A DNA stretch of 64,000 bases from Marinobacterium_D sp050908845 (GTDB taxonomy: Bacteria > Pseudomonadota > Gammaproteobacteria > Pseudomonadales > Balneatricaceae), in NCBI RefSeq assembly GCF_050908845.1, contig NZ_CP194171.1, forward strand, positions 2,542,001-2,606,000, given 5' to 3'. How positions within the stretch are numbered: position 1 is the stretch's first letter; the number at the start of each line of letters is the position of its first letter. The position numbers were made by a program, and so were the translations under genes. Shown here one piece after another: positions 36,506 through 44,900 of the stretch. The notes under the pieces are model-generated. The model did not search any database, had not been told where the DNA came from, and worked only from the letters and a program-made list of their open reading frames with translations.

Positions 36506-36952
36506 TCACTGGGTGAGCAACGAATCAATACCGTCAGCGCCACGGTAACAGCCTGAGGTGTAAACATCTATCGCGTAGGCTGAAGCCAGGTCAGTGCCGG
36601 CGATGCTGGTCGGCAAGGCCACCAGCTCATCACTGTAACCGATCAGGGATATGCCCTCTTTTTTGCAGTGCGCCAGCACTTTCTCCAGTGCCTTGATGAC
36701 GGCCAGTTGCCGATCATTGAACGTGGGACCATTGACCTGGGAGCGCTTCTTGCTCGAGGTCTGGCGAATGATGTAGCCGTCATCGTCGAGCAGTTGAATG
36801 GTGATGCCGACAAGCTTGGCTTCAACCAGTGCGCGCTTGCAGATTTCGAACTGTGACTCTCGACGGCAGGCGATGGTATCGCCGCTGTGAGCCATCCTGA
36901 CGATGGCGGTAATCTCTTCCTGCTCACTACGTATATCGATCTGATGTTCCAT
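36506..36952 (-). CDS. Hypothetical protein, about 148 residues
   Basis: This soluble protein has no signal or membrane segment. ATG 36952 (MEHQIDIRSEQEE) is the likelier start, but no ribosome binding site is obvious. The middle has a beta-rich segment (LVGITIQLLDDDGYIIR) and the C-terminal part has helices, with two cysteines near residue 30 and one at about 137. No family is recognised. It is placed between the NarL-like regulator and the KfrA-like gene, all on the - strand, but gaps of about 60 bp and 45 bp make operon membership uncertain. Confidence 0.6.
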   Translation of the reverse strand: MEHQIDIRSEQEEITAIVRMAHSGDTIACRRESQFEICKRALVEAKLVGITIQLLDDDGYIIRQTSSKKRSQVNGPTFNDRQLAVIKALEKVLAHCKKEGISLIGYSDELVALPTSIAGTDLASAYAIDVYTSGCYRGADGIDSLLTQ

Positions 36953-36997
36953 AATAATCAATCCGATACGATTCTGAGTTAGAGTTAAAAATTAATA

Positions 36998-37666
36998 TCA
37001 GGCGTGCTTTTGCAGCTGCTGACGCAGCATCGCATTTTCCCTGTTGAGCTCTTCATTGCGTCCACGCAGCCGGGCCAACTCCTCTTCCTGGATACTCAGC
37101 CTTACCCGCGCCTCTATCAATGCCTCGCCCCCCTGGTCTGCACCACCTATCTGTTCCTGTTGGCGCAGCTTGGCATTAGCCTCATCAAGTTGCTGGGTCA
37201 GGCGGTAGGTCTGCTCATCGGCTTTCAGCAGTTTGTGCTCAAGCTCATGCTTTTCATTGGCGAGCGTTTCACAGCGATCCAGCAAGCGGCCGTTTTGTGA
37301 CTGAAGGTCGTGCAGCGCCTGCTGGCCGCCCTGTTCACTCTTGGCAACCTGACCTTTGAGTTCCGCTTCACGCTGCAGTAGAGTCTGCCGCTGCTCTTCA
37401 AAGCGGTTTTCCGCATAGGCGAGCGCCCTGTCCCAAAGCTGGTTGGCAATGTTGAGTACCGGCTCTGGCAGTTCGGGGTGCTGCTGCTGCCGGGTGATGC
37501 GCTCACCCAGCCCCTTCCACCAGTCGTTCAGCGCCTTATTGATCGTGGTGAGGCTGCCGCTGCCGATCTGTTCTCTGACGGCCTGTTGAGTAGGGCGAAT
37601 TCCCTGCTCAAGCAGTGTATCGGCAGCCGTAAAGACTTTCTCTCGTGTACTGCCTGCTTGTGCCAT
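36998..37666 (-). CDS. KfrA-like coiled-coil DNA-binding protein
   Basis: This 222-residue protein has an N-terminal helix-turn-helix region (STREKVFTAADTLLEQG, then TQQAVREQIGSGSLTTINKAL) that matches the KfrA N-terminal domain. The remainder, from about 90 to 215, is an uninterrupted Glu/Gln/Leu-rich coiled coil. KfrA proteins of plasmids are autorepressors that bind a repeat in their own promoter and form filament-like multimers. Chromosomal relatives are poorly understood. A pair of 8-bp direct repeats lies immediately upstream of the start, a fitting autoregulatory site. It is divergent from rimO. Confidence 0.82.
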   Translation of the reverse strand: MAQAGSTREKVFTAADTLLEQGIRPTQQAVREQIGSGSLTTINKALNDWWKGLGERITRQQQHPELPEPVLNIANQLWDRALAYAENRFEEQRQTLLQREAELKGQVAKSEQGGQQALHDLQSQNGRLLDRCETLANEKHELEHKLLKADEQTYRLTQQLDEANAKLRQQEQIGGADQGGEALIEARVRLSIQEEELARLRGRNEELNRENAMLRQQLQKHA

Positions 37667-37667
37667 A

Positions 37668-37698
37668 AATACACCGTACGTATCAAATAGTATGTATT
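37668..37698. promoter_or_regulatory. Candidate KfrA-like operator
   Basis: There are direct repeats GTACGTAT (37676-37683) and GTATGTAT (37690-37697), with AATACA / TGTATT as outer inverted ends, 2-32 bp before the KfrA-like start. The call rests on position and repeat structure only. Confidence 0.4.
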
Positions 37699-37804
37699 AA
37701 GGCACGATATTATCACGATTTTGCGAGCTGCCCAGGCCATATCGCGCAAAATTTGATCTTCCGTTAGAATCCGCAGATCTTCCTGTTATTTAGGTCACTT
37801 GCGT

Positions 37805-39118
37805 ATGAGCACACCGAAAGTCGGCTTTGTCAGCCTGGGCTGCCCCAAGAACACCGTTGATTCCGAGCGCATTCTCACCCAGCTTCGCTCCGAGGGTTAT
37901 GAAATCAGCCCTTCCTACGACGGTGCCGACGTAGTGCTTGTAAATACCTGCGGGTTTATCGACAGTGCCGTGCAGGAATCCCTCGACAGCATCGGCGAGG
38001 CGTTGCAGGAAAACGGCAAGGTGATCGTTACCGGATGTCTGGGGGCCAAAGAGGACCTGATCCGCGAGGTACACCCCAAGGTGCTGGCGGTCAGCGGCCC
38101 GCACCAATACGACCAGGTGATGACCCAGGTGCACCAGGTGGCACCCCGCCCTGCTCATGATCCGTTTACCAGTCTGGTGCCGGACACCGGTATCAAGCTG
38201 ACACCGCGCCACTTTGCCTATCTTAAAATATCCGAGGGCTGTAACCATCGCTGCACCTTCTGCATCATCCCGTCGTTCCGGGGCGATCTGGTCAGCCGCC
38301 CGATCGGCGATGTGTTGAGCGAAGCGCGTCGGCTGGCGGAAAACGGTGTGCAGGAACTGCTGGTTATCTCCCAGGACACCAGCGCCTACGGCGTTGACAC
38401 CAAATACAAACTCGATTTCTGGGATGGACAACCGGTCAAGACCCGGATGAAGGAGCTGTGCGAGGAGCTTGGCAAACTCGGTATCTGGGTGCGTCTGCAT
38501 TATGTTTACCCTTACCCTCACGTGGATGAGATCATCCCGTTGATGGCGGAGGGCAAAATCCTTCCCTATCTCGATATCCCGTTCCAGCACGCGTCACCGG
38601 CGGTACTGAAAAACATGCGCCGCCCGGCTCATGCGGAAAAGGTGCTGCACCGTATCGCAAAATGGCGCGAACAGTGTCCCGATATCACGCTGAGATCAAC
38701 CTTCATTGTCGGTTTCCCGGGCGAAACAGAGGATGATTTCCAGATCCTGCTCGATTTCCTCGAAGAGGCGCAGCTTGATCGCGTGGGCTGCTTCAAATAC
38801 TCCCCGGTCGAGGGTGCCGGCGCCAACGATCTACCAAACCCTGTTGATGAGGCGGTCAAACAGGAGCGCTGGGAAAGGTTCATGGAAGTACAGCAGCGTA
38901 TCAGCGCCGCCAAACTGCAGCAGAAGGTAGGCAAAACCATCGAAGTTATCGTTGATGAAGTTGTAGCAGAGGGCGCTGTCTGCCGTTCAAAGGCTGACGC
39001 ACCCGAGATCGACGGTCAGGTCTTTCTCGACAACCAGACCCACCTGAAACCGGGTGAGCGCCTGATGGTGGAGGTTGAAGAGGCCGACGAATACGATATG
39101 TGGGCCCATCCGGTTTAA
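37805..39118 (+). CDS. rimO: Ribosomal protein S12 methylthiotransferase RimO
   Basis: This protein has 437 residues. ATG 37805 (MSTPKVGFVSLGCPKN) is preferred over a TTG 6 bp earlier. The N-terminal MTTase domain has cysteines in SLGCPKN, NTCGF and GCLGAKE. The radical-SAM motif C-x3-C-x2-C is in EGCNHRCTFCIIPSFRG. The C-terminal TRAM domain follows (about 370-437). It methylthiolates Asp of ribosomal protein S12 using two iron-sulfur clusters. This is a conserved housekeeping gene and a useful taxonomic anchor. It is one of the few + strand genes in the right arm and converges with the signalling operon. Confidence 0.97.
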   Translation: MSTPKVGFVSLGCPKNTVDSERILTQLRSEGYEISPSYDGADVVLVNTCGFIDSAVQESLDSIGEALQENGKVIVTGCLGAKEDLIREVHPKVLAVSGPHQYDQVMTQVHQVAPRPAHDPFTSLVPDTGIKLTPRHFAYLKISEGCNHRCTFCIIPSFRGDLVSRPIGDVLSEARRLAENGVQELLVISQDTSAYGVDTKYKLDFWDGQPVKTRMKELCEELGKLGIWVRLHYVYPYPHVDEIIPLMAEGKILPYLDIPFQHASPAVLKNMRRPAHAEKVLHRIAKWREQCPDITLRSTFIVGFPGETEDDFQILLDFLEEAQLDRVGCFKYSPVEGAGANDLPNPVDEAVKQERWERFMEVQQRISAAKLQQKVGKTIEVIVDEVVAEGAVCRSKADAPEIDGQVFLDNQTHLKPGERLMVEVEEADEYDMWAHPV

Positions 39119-39264
39119 CGGGCAACGGGTTGAGCAACGGGTTGGATAGTTCAATACTGTCTGGCCCACCCGCCCCATACTGGCGACTTACAATCCACCC
39201 GCTGCGCCGTATCAACGAACAAAACCGCCCTTCTCGCGCTTATTTCGCTACAGAGTTTTAGACT

Positions 39265-40389
39265 CTATGCCTCGCACCGGACGCGAATCTGGTCGTGCAG
39301 ACGTTCTCGCCAGCTGGACTTCAGCTTGCGCACAATCGCATCGGTCAGTGTCGTGCCCTTGGGCACAATCACTGAGCCGGTGTCTGAGACTAGATCTTCG
39401 GCAAGCACCATTCCTGCCTCCAGGTCTTTCAGTGCTATCGCTGCTGGTGCGTCATCCTGCGCGCTGGCGTTAATCTGCTCCAGCGAGGTCAGCATCTGTG
39501 CGGGGAAGTGCGGGCGCATGGCCGTGATAATTTCTTCGGGGTCCTCGCCCTGACCGAGCTGCTCATCGAAGTAGATCGCGCCCTGCAGCAAGGCGTTACC
39601 CACCAGGGTATCGCCACGGAAATCGAACAGTTCCACACTTTCAAACAGCTTGAGTCGGCGGATGATTTCAGCGCTCTCTTCCAGGTGCGGGATGTTTAAC
39701 AACAGCTCGCAGCTTCGTTGCGGGTAGGTGCGGTACAGCGCCAATTCACTTTCCGACAGCGGCAGGTTGTTGTTTATCTTGTGCATCAGTTCGGGCGGCA
39801 AAAACATGCAGCCCAGCTGGCTCAGGCTCGCTGCGACCTCGTATTTCCAGGCTTCCTTAGTACCCAGACGGGCCGCCAGGTCATGAACGATGCTTTTGAG
39901 CCTCAATGCGCGGGAAAATGCCTCGGGATTGGATACCGCAAGAAGGTCGGTCAGAATCCGCACGCTGCCGAGCAGAGTCTTCTGCAGCGAGTCTGATAGT
40001 TTCTCCCGCGTCTCGCTTAGCTCCAGATGTGTGCGGACCCTGGCGAGGACGACGGGAGGACTGAACGGCTTGATAATGTAATCCACGGCGCCCAGCTTCA
40101 GCCCTTTGGTTTCGTCTTTCACCTCGCCCAGAGCAGTGACAAATATGATCGGAATTTCGCGGGTTCGGGATGCGCTTTTAAGCGTCTTGCAGACAGTATA
40201 GCCATCCATCTCCGGCATCATGATATCCAGCAGGATCAGATCGGGCCTGAGTTTGGCACGGGCCAGTTTCAGTGCTTTCTCGCCGGAGGTGGCGATTTTG
40301 GTTTTGAAATAGGGCTTAAGAATCTCATTTAACAGCGAGACGTTAGCCGGTGTATCGTCAACGATCAGAATCGTCTTCTGCACTTCCAT
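39265..40389 (-). CDS. Response regulator with degenerate HD-GYP domain
   Basis: This 374-residue protein has an intact receiver (about 5-125) with VDD, phospho-Asp in LILLDIMMPEMDGY and Lys in YIIKPFSPP. The rest aligns by eye with HD-GYP phosphodiesterases, but catalytic residues are missing. The HD dyad position (LHDIGKVGVPD in the neighbour) reads LSQLGCMFLPP here, near residue 197, and no GYP-type motif is present. It therefore probably does not hydrolyse cyclic di-GMP and may bind partners instead. The C-terminal about 70 residues form a separate small domain (AIALKDLEAGMVLAEDLVS...), as seen in HD-domain regulators. It is the last gene of the leftward signalling operon. Confidence 0.85.
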   Translation of the reverse strand: MEVQKTILIVDDTPANVSLLNEILKPYFKTKIATSGEKALKLARAKLRPDLILLDIMMPEMDGYTVCKTLKSASRTREIPIIFVTALGEVKDETKGLKLGAVDYIIKPFSPPVVLARVRTHLELSETREKLSDSLQKTLLGSVRILTDLLAVSNPEAFSRALRLKSIVHDLAARLGTKEAWKYEVAASLSQLGCMFLPPELMHKINNNLPLSESELALYRTYPQRSCELLLNIPHLEESAEIIRRLKLFESVELFDFRGDTLVGNALLQGAIYFDEQLGQGEDPEEIITAMRPHFPAQMLTSLEQINASAQDDAPAAIALKDLEAGMVLAEDLVSDTGSVIVPKGTTLTDAIVRKLKSSWRERLHDQIRVRCEA

Positions 40390-40449
40390 TTTGATAATCC
40401 TGTCGTTACTTCTGTCGTTACTTGTTTCGTTAATGCTGGGCTCGTCCTG

Positions 40450-41559
40450 TTACTGGTTTTTACGAACATCTTCCTCCGAATCAGCGTAGGTCTCAGCAAC
40501 AGCCCGGCACTCTTCAGAGATCTTCAGAAAGGCATCCAGCATATCGGGATCGAAATGGGAGCCGCGACCCTCGGTCATGATCGACACCGCCTTTTCGTGT
40601 GGAAAGGGTGGCTTGTAAACTCGCCGGCTGATCAGCGCATCGTAGACATCGGCTATCGCCATGAGCCGGGCGGAGAATGGAATCTCTTCGCCTGCCAGCC
40701 CTTCCGGATAACCCGAGCCATCCCATTTTTCCTGGTGCGAGTAGGCGATCTCCTTGGCGATGGTGAGGAAATCGCTGGGCTCGGAGAGCTTCTTCTCGGC
40801 GGCTACCAACGCATCACGGCCGTAGACCGTATGCAGCTTCATTTTTTCAAACTCTTCATCGGTCAGCTTGCCGGGCTTCAGAAGAATCGCATCGGGCACA
40901 CCGACCTTGCCGATATCGTGCAGCGGTGCCGCCTTGAACAGCAGGGTGATATGTTCCGGGGTCAGGAAATCTTGAAAGCGTGGGTGGTCGCAGAGCTCCT
41001 CCGCCAGCAGTTTGACGTAGAGCTGGGTGCGGCGGATATGGTTACCGGTTTCCGGATCTCTGGACTCTGCCAGCGCACCCATCGCCTCCATAGCCACATC
41101 CTGAAGCTCGCCGAGCTTTTTGGTGCGGTCCTGTACCCTGTCTTCGAGAATCTGGTTCTGATGCTTGAGGACGTCCCGGGCTTCTTTCAGCGTGAGGTGG
41201 TTTTTTACCCGCTCCAGCACGATCGGCGGGCTGATCGGCTTGGTGATATAGTCCACGGCGCCCAGCGAGAGGCCATGGGTTTCGTCCTCCACACTGACCT
41301 TGGCCGTTAAAAAGACCACCGGAATATCAGCCGTCTGCGGGTCTGCCTTCAGTGTTTCGCACACCTCGTAACCATCCATGTCCGGCATCATGATATCGAG
41401 CAGGATCAGGTCCGGTGGCGTATCGGACTGGGCGATTTTCAGTGCTTTTTCACCGCTGGTGGCGATCTTGGTTTTGTACCGGTCCTTGAGGATGTTATTC
41501 ATCAGCGAGACATTGGCCGGCGTATCATCAACTATCAGGATGGTCTTTTTGTCATTCAT
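40450..41559 (-). CDS. Response regulator with HD-GYP cyclic di-GMP phosphodiesterase domain
   Basis: This 369-residue protein has a receiver (about 6-125) with LIVDDTPANVSL, phospho-Asp in LILLDIMMPDMDGY and Lys in YITKPISPP. A coiled linker of about 40 residues leads to an HD-GYP domain (about 165-360). That domain is complete: ETGNHIRRTQ, the metal-binding LHDIGKVGVPD, H in LHTVYGRD, HQEKWDGSGYPEGL (the GYP motif) and DVYDAL. It should lower cyclic di-GMP when phosphorylated, probably by the hybrid kinase upstream in the same operon. It follows the stand-alone receiver gene by 26 bp. Confidence 0.95.
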   Translation of the reverse strand: MNDKKTILIVDDTPANVSLMNNILKDRYKTKIATSGEKALKIAQSDTPPDLILLDIMMPDMDGYEVCETLKADPQTADIPVVFLTAKVSVEDETHGLSLGAVDYITKPISPPIVLERVKNHLTLKEARDVLKHQNQILEDRVQDRTKKLGELQDVAMEAMGALAESRDPETGNHIRRTQLYVKLLAEELCDHPRFQDFLTPEHITLLFKAAPLHDIGKVGVPDAILLKPGKLTDEEFEKMKLHTVYGRDALVAAEKKLSEPSDFLTIAKEIAYSHQEKWDGSGYPEGLAGEEIPFSARLMAIADVYDALISRRVYKPPFPHEKAVSIMTEGRGSHFDPDMLDAFLKISEECRAVAETYADSEEDVRKNQ

Positions 41560-41561
41560 GG

Positions 41562-41569
41562 CCCTTCCC
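41562..41569 (-). other. KOPS-like octamer pointing toward dif
   Basis: CCCTTCCC on + is GGGAAGGG on the - strand and so reads toward the dif candidate from the right. It lies between two signalling genes. A single octamer carries little weight. Confidence 0.25.
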
Positions 41570-41585
41570 CTGTCTGTCGCCGGGT

Positions 41586-41984
41586 TTAGTCTGCTTCCGG
41601 TTTGATGCTGTTAAGGTGTTCGGTCACCCAGATACACACCATGGTTACATCGATCGGCTTCTCCAGGAAATCGATGGCACCCAGCGCCAAACCGCGGGAG
41701 CGATCGCCCGGGTTGTTCTTACCGCTTAGGAAGATCACAGGAATATGCTGGGTTTCCGGCGAAGCCTTCAGCTTTTCGCACACTTCGAAGCCGTCCATTC
41801 CCGGCATCATGATGTCGAGCAGGATCAGGTCGGGTTTGGGGTCCCGCGCGGCGATCTCCAGTGCTTTTTCACCGCTGGTGGCCACTTTGGTCCGGTACAT
41901 CTCTTTTAAAGCCGTATTCAGCACCTTGATATTAGCCGGAGCATCATCAACCAACAGCACTGTTTTCTGGTCACTATCACTCAT
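41586..41984 (-). CDS. Stand-alone CheY-like receiver protein
   Basis: This 132-residue protein is only a receiver domain: VLLVDDAPANIKV at the start, phospho-Asp in LILLDIMMPGMDGF, Ser in IFLSGKNN and Lys in LEKPIDV. It has no output domain, so it acts as a phosphate shuttle or sink or through partner binding. It lies 3 bp downstream of the giant hybrid kinase and 26 bp upstream of the receiver-HD-GYP gene, so it is co-transcribed with both. Its sequence is close to the receivers of the next two proteins, which suggests local duplication. Confidence 0.93.
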   Translation of the reverse strand: MSDSDQKTVLLVDDAPANIKVLNTALKEMYRTKVATSGEKALEIAARDPKPDLILLDIMMPGMDGFEVCEKLKASPETQHIPVIFLSGKNNPGDRSRGLALGAIDFLEKPIDVTMVCIWVTEHLNSIKPEAD

Positions 41985-41987
41985 AAC

Positions 41988-44900
41988 TCATCCTTGGGAT
42001 TCTGAATCAGTTAAACAGGATTCACGGACAACCTTGGCTGCCAGTTCAAAATCAAAGTTTTCTATCGCCTCTTCCAATTCATCGAGCACCGCCTTGTCGA
42101 GGGCGCTCTGGAGCGAGGGTTTCAGCTCCTCAAACAGATCAGCGGCCTCTCCATCATCATCCTCTAGGAGCGCAAGCAAGCCCGACAGGTCGGGCATCGA
42201 TATTTGCTGCTGCAGGTCGTTGTTAATCTGCGCCATAACCTTCAGAGCGGCTTCGAAATCGAAGTTCTCGATATGATCGCCGAGCTCGGCGACATGTTCG
42301 GAAGCCAGCGACTGTTTGAGTAACGGCTGATTGTCGATGAAGTACTCCTCAGCATCGCCGTCGTCCTCTTCAAGCAGACCCTGCAGCCGGGCCAAAACCG
42401 CCCGGGTTTCCGCAGAGGAAGCGCCGGTTCCACTGGTTTGCGTTTCGAACGCTGCGGCCTCAGCCGCTTCGAAGGCGTCCAGTGCTTCCATCATTGCGTC
42501 GAGTGTGGCTGTGAATCCGGGCAGCAGTCTCTCTGCCTGTGCCAGATCCTGCTTGTTGATGGCGTGTTCGAGCTGTTGGGCAGATTCCTGTATTCCGGTG
42601 GCACCCAGATTACCGGCGACGCCCTTGGTGGTGTGCGCCAGTCGTTCGGCGAGCGCGCTGTCCTCTGCATCAAGAGCTGCCCGGATCTCGGTGGCGGCGC
42701 TCTTTTGATCTTTTATAAACCGGCGAATCAGGTCACGGTAGAGCTTTCGGTTGCCGCCGAGCCTGGCAAGGCCCACTTCGGTATCCAGCCCCTCGACTTC
42801 AGGCAGGCTAAGCTCTGCCTGAACCGTCGCTTCTTTCCGCGCTGCCAGCGCCACCTTGCCAAGCCCCTCCCGCGGCTTTATCCAGCGCACCAGCGCATGG
42901 TACAGCGCGGCGGGCTCGATCGGCTTCGCCACATGATCCTGCATGCCTGCGGCCAGGCAACGCTCCTTATCACCCGCCATGGCGTTAGCCGTCATTGCGA
43001 CGATGGGGAGTTCATCGAAGCGCTGATCTTTTCTAATGGCCGTTGACGCTTCAAATCCGTCCATCACCGGCATCTGCAGATCCATCAAGACAATGTCGTA
43101 ATCCTGAGCATTAATTTTATCAACCGCGATTTGGCCGTTTTCGGCGATATCCACTTTCATGCCGGCGCGCTCGAGGAGCTCGGTGGCGACCTGCTGGTTG
43201 ATCTCGTTATCTTCCACCAGCAGGATATCGGCGCCGGATACCGAGATTGCGATAGATTCAGCGCTTGAGTCCGACTTGTCGGCCCCCCCGCTGCGGGTTT
43301 CGCGCCCAAGAGCCAGCATCGCGGCATCCAGCATGGAGGATGCAGAGACCGGTTTGGCCAATACACCGTCCACCGAGTTTCCGACCTTGCGCAGCATCTC
43401 ATTGGTGTCGTAAGAGGTAGTCATGATCACCTTGGGTGGCGCCTTGAGAGAGAGCTTGCGCAGGGTGTTGTTCATCTCGATGCCGTCCATACGTGGCATT
43501 TTCCAGTCCAGGTATACGATGCTGAACGGATAACCCCGCTCATCATGCTTGCTGATAAGCTCGAGAGCCTCAGGACCGGAAGCTGCGATCACTGGGTCGA
43601 ATGTCAGTGACTCCGCCGCCTGCTTGATGATCTCCCTGGCCGCAGGGCTGTCATCGACGATCAGCACCGGCAGGCCGCGCAGATCGGGCTCGGGCTCGAC
43701 TTTGAGCGTGTCCGCATCGGGGTTCACGTCCATCTGTACTGTAAACAGGAAGGTGCTGCCCTCACCCGCGACGCTTTCTACCCAGATATCGCCGCCCATC
43801 ATCTGCGTCAGCTGTTTACAGATGCTCAGGCCAAGGCCGGTACCACCGTATTTACGGGTGGTGGAGGCATCGGCCTGACTGAATGACTGGAACAGGTTGC
43901 CGACCTGCTCAGGCGTCATACCTATGCCGGTATCGGAGACGGCAAACTGCAGTGTGACCTTATCATCGGCGAGGGATTTGTTGCCGATTTTGATAACGAT
44001 CTCACCGGTATCGGTGAACTTGACGGCGTTGTTGACCAGGTTTATCAGTATCTGGCCCAGTCGCAGAGGATCGCCGTTAAGGCCCCTGGGGACATCTTTG
44101 TCGGTTGCGATCAGCAGCTCGAGCCCTTTCTCCTGCACCTTGACGTTCATCAGGCTGGTCAGGTTGCTGATCGTTTCGTCCAGGTTGAATGGGATGTTCT
44201 CAAGTTCCAGTTTACCGGCTTCAATCTTGGAGAAATCCAGGATGTCGTTGATGATCCCCAGCAACGCATTGGCTGCGGAGTTAATCTTGTTAAGGTAGTC
44301 CTCCTGGCGCGGGCTTAATTCAGTCTGCAGGGCGAGGTAACTCATGCCGATAATTGCGTTCATCGGCGTACGAATCTCATGGGACATGTTCGCCAGGAAC
44401 TCGCTCTTGGCGCGGTTTGCATCGTAGGCCTGTTCGCGAGCTATCACCAGTTCGGTAATATCGGTTGAGATACCGCCCAGTGCGAACAGCTCACCATCGG
44501 TATCAAATACAGGAAACTTGAACGAGATGTAGGTGCTGATGCTACCGTCCGGGTTACGAACGGTTTCCTCGAGCTGCACCGTATCGCCCTGATCGATCGC
44601 CTGAAGGTCGGTCTGGTGAAAACGATCAGCCACATCTTTGGCATGAATATCGTAATCGGTTTTACCCAGTGCAGCGCCGTTTTCGCACTGGGCGACCCGC
44701 TCCCAGACTTTGTTGACCAGGACGTACCGACCTTCCGGGTCTTTCATATAAATCAGTGCCGGAGAGTTGTCCAAAACGGACTGCAACAGCTTTCTTGAGT
44801 CGGCCAGTGCTCTTTCCGCCTTGCGGCGCTCAGAGATATCGCGCAGAGACGTTGCGATCAGTGTCCCCTCTTCAGACTCTATCGGGCTCAAGCTGATCTC

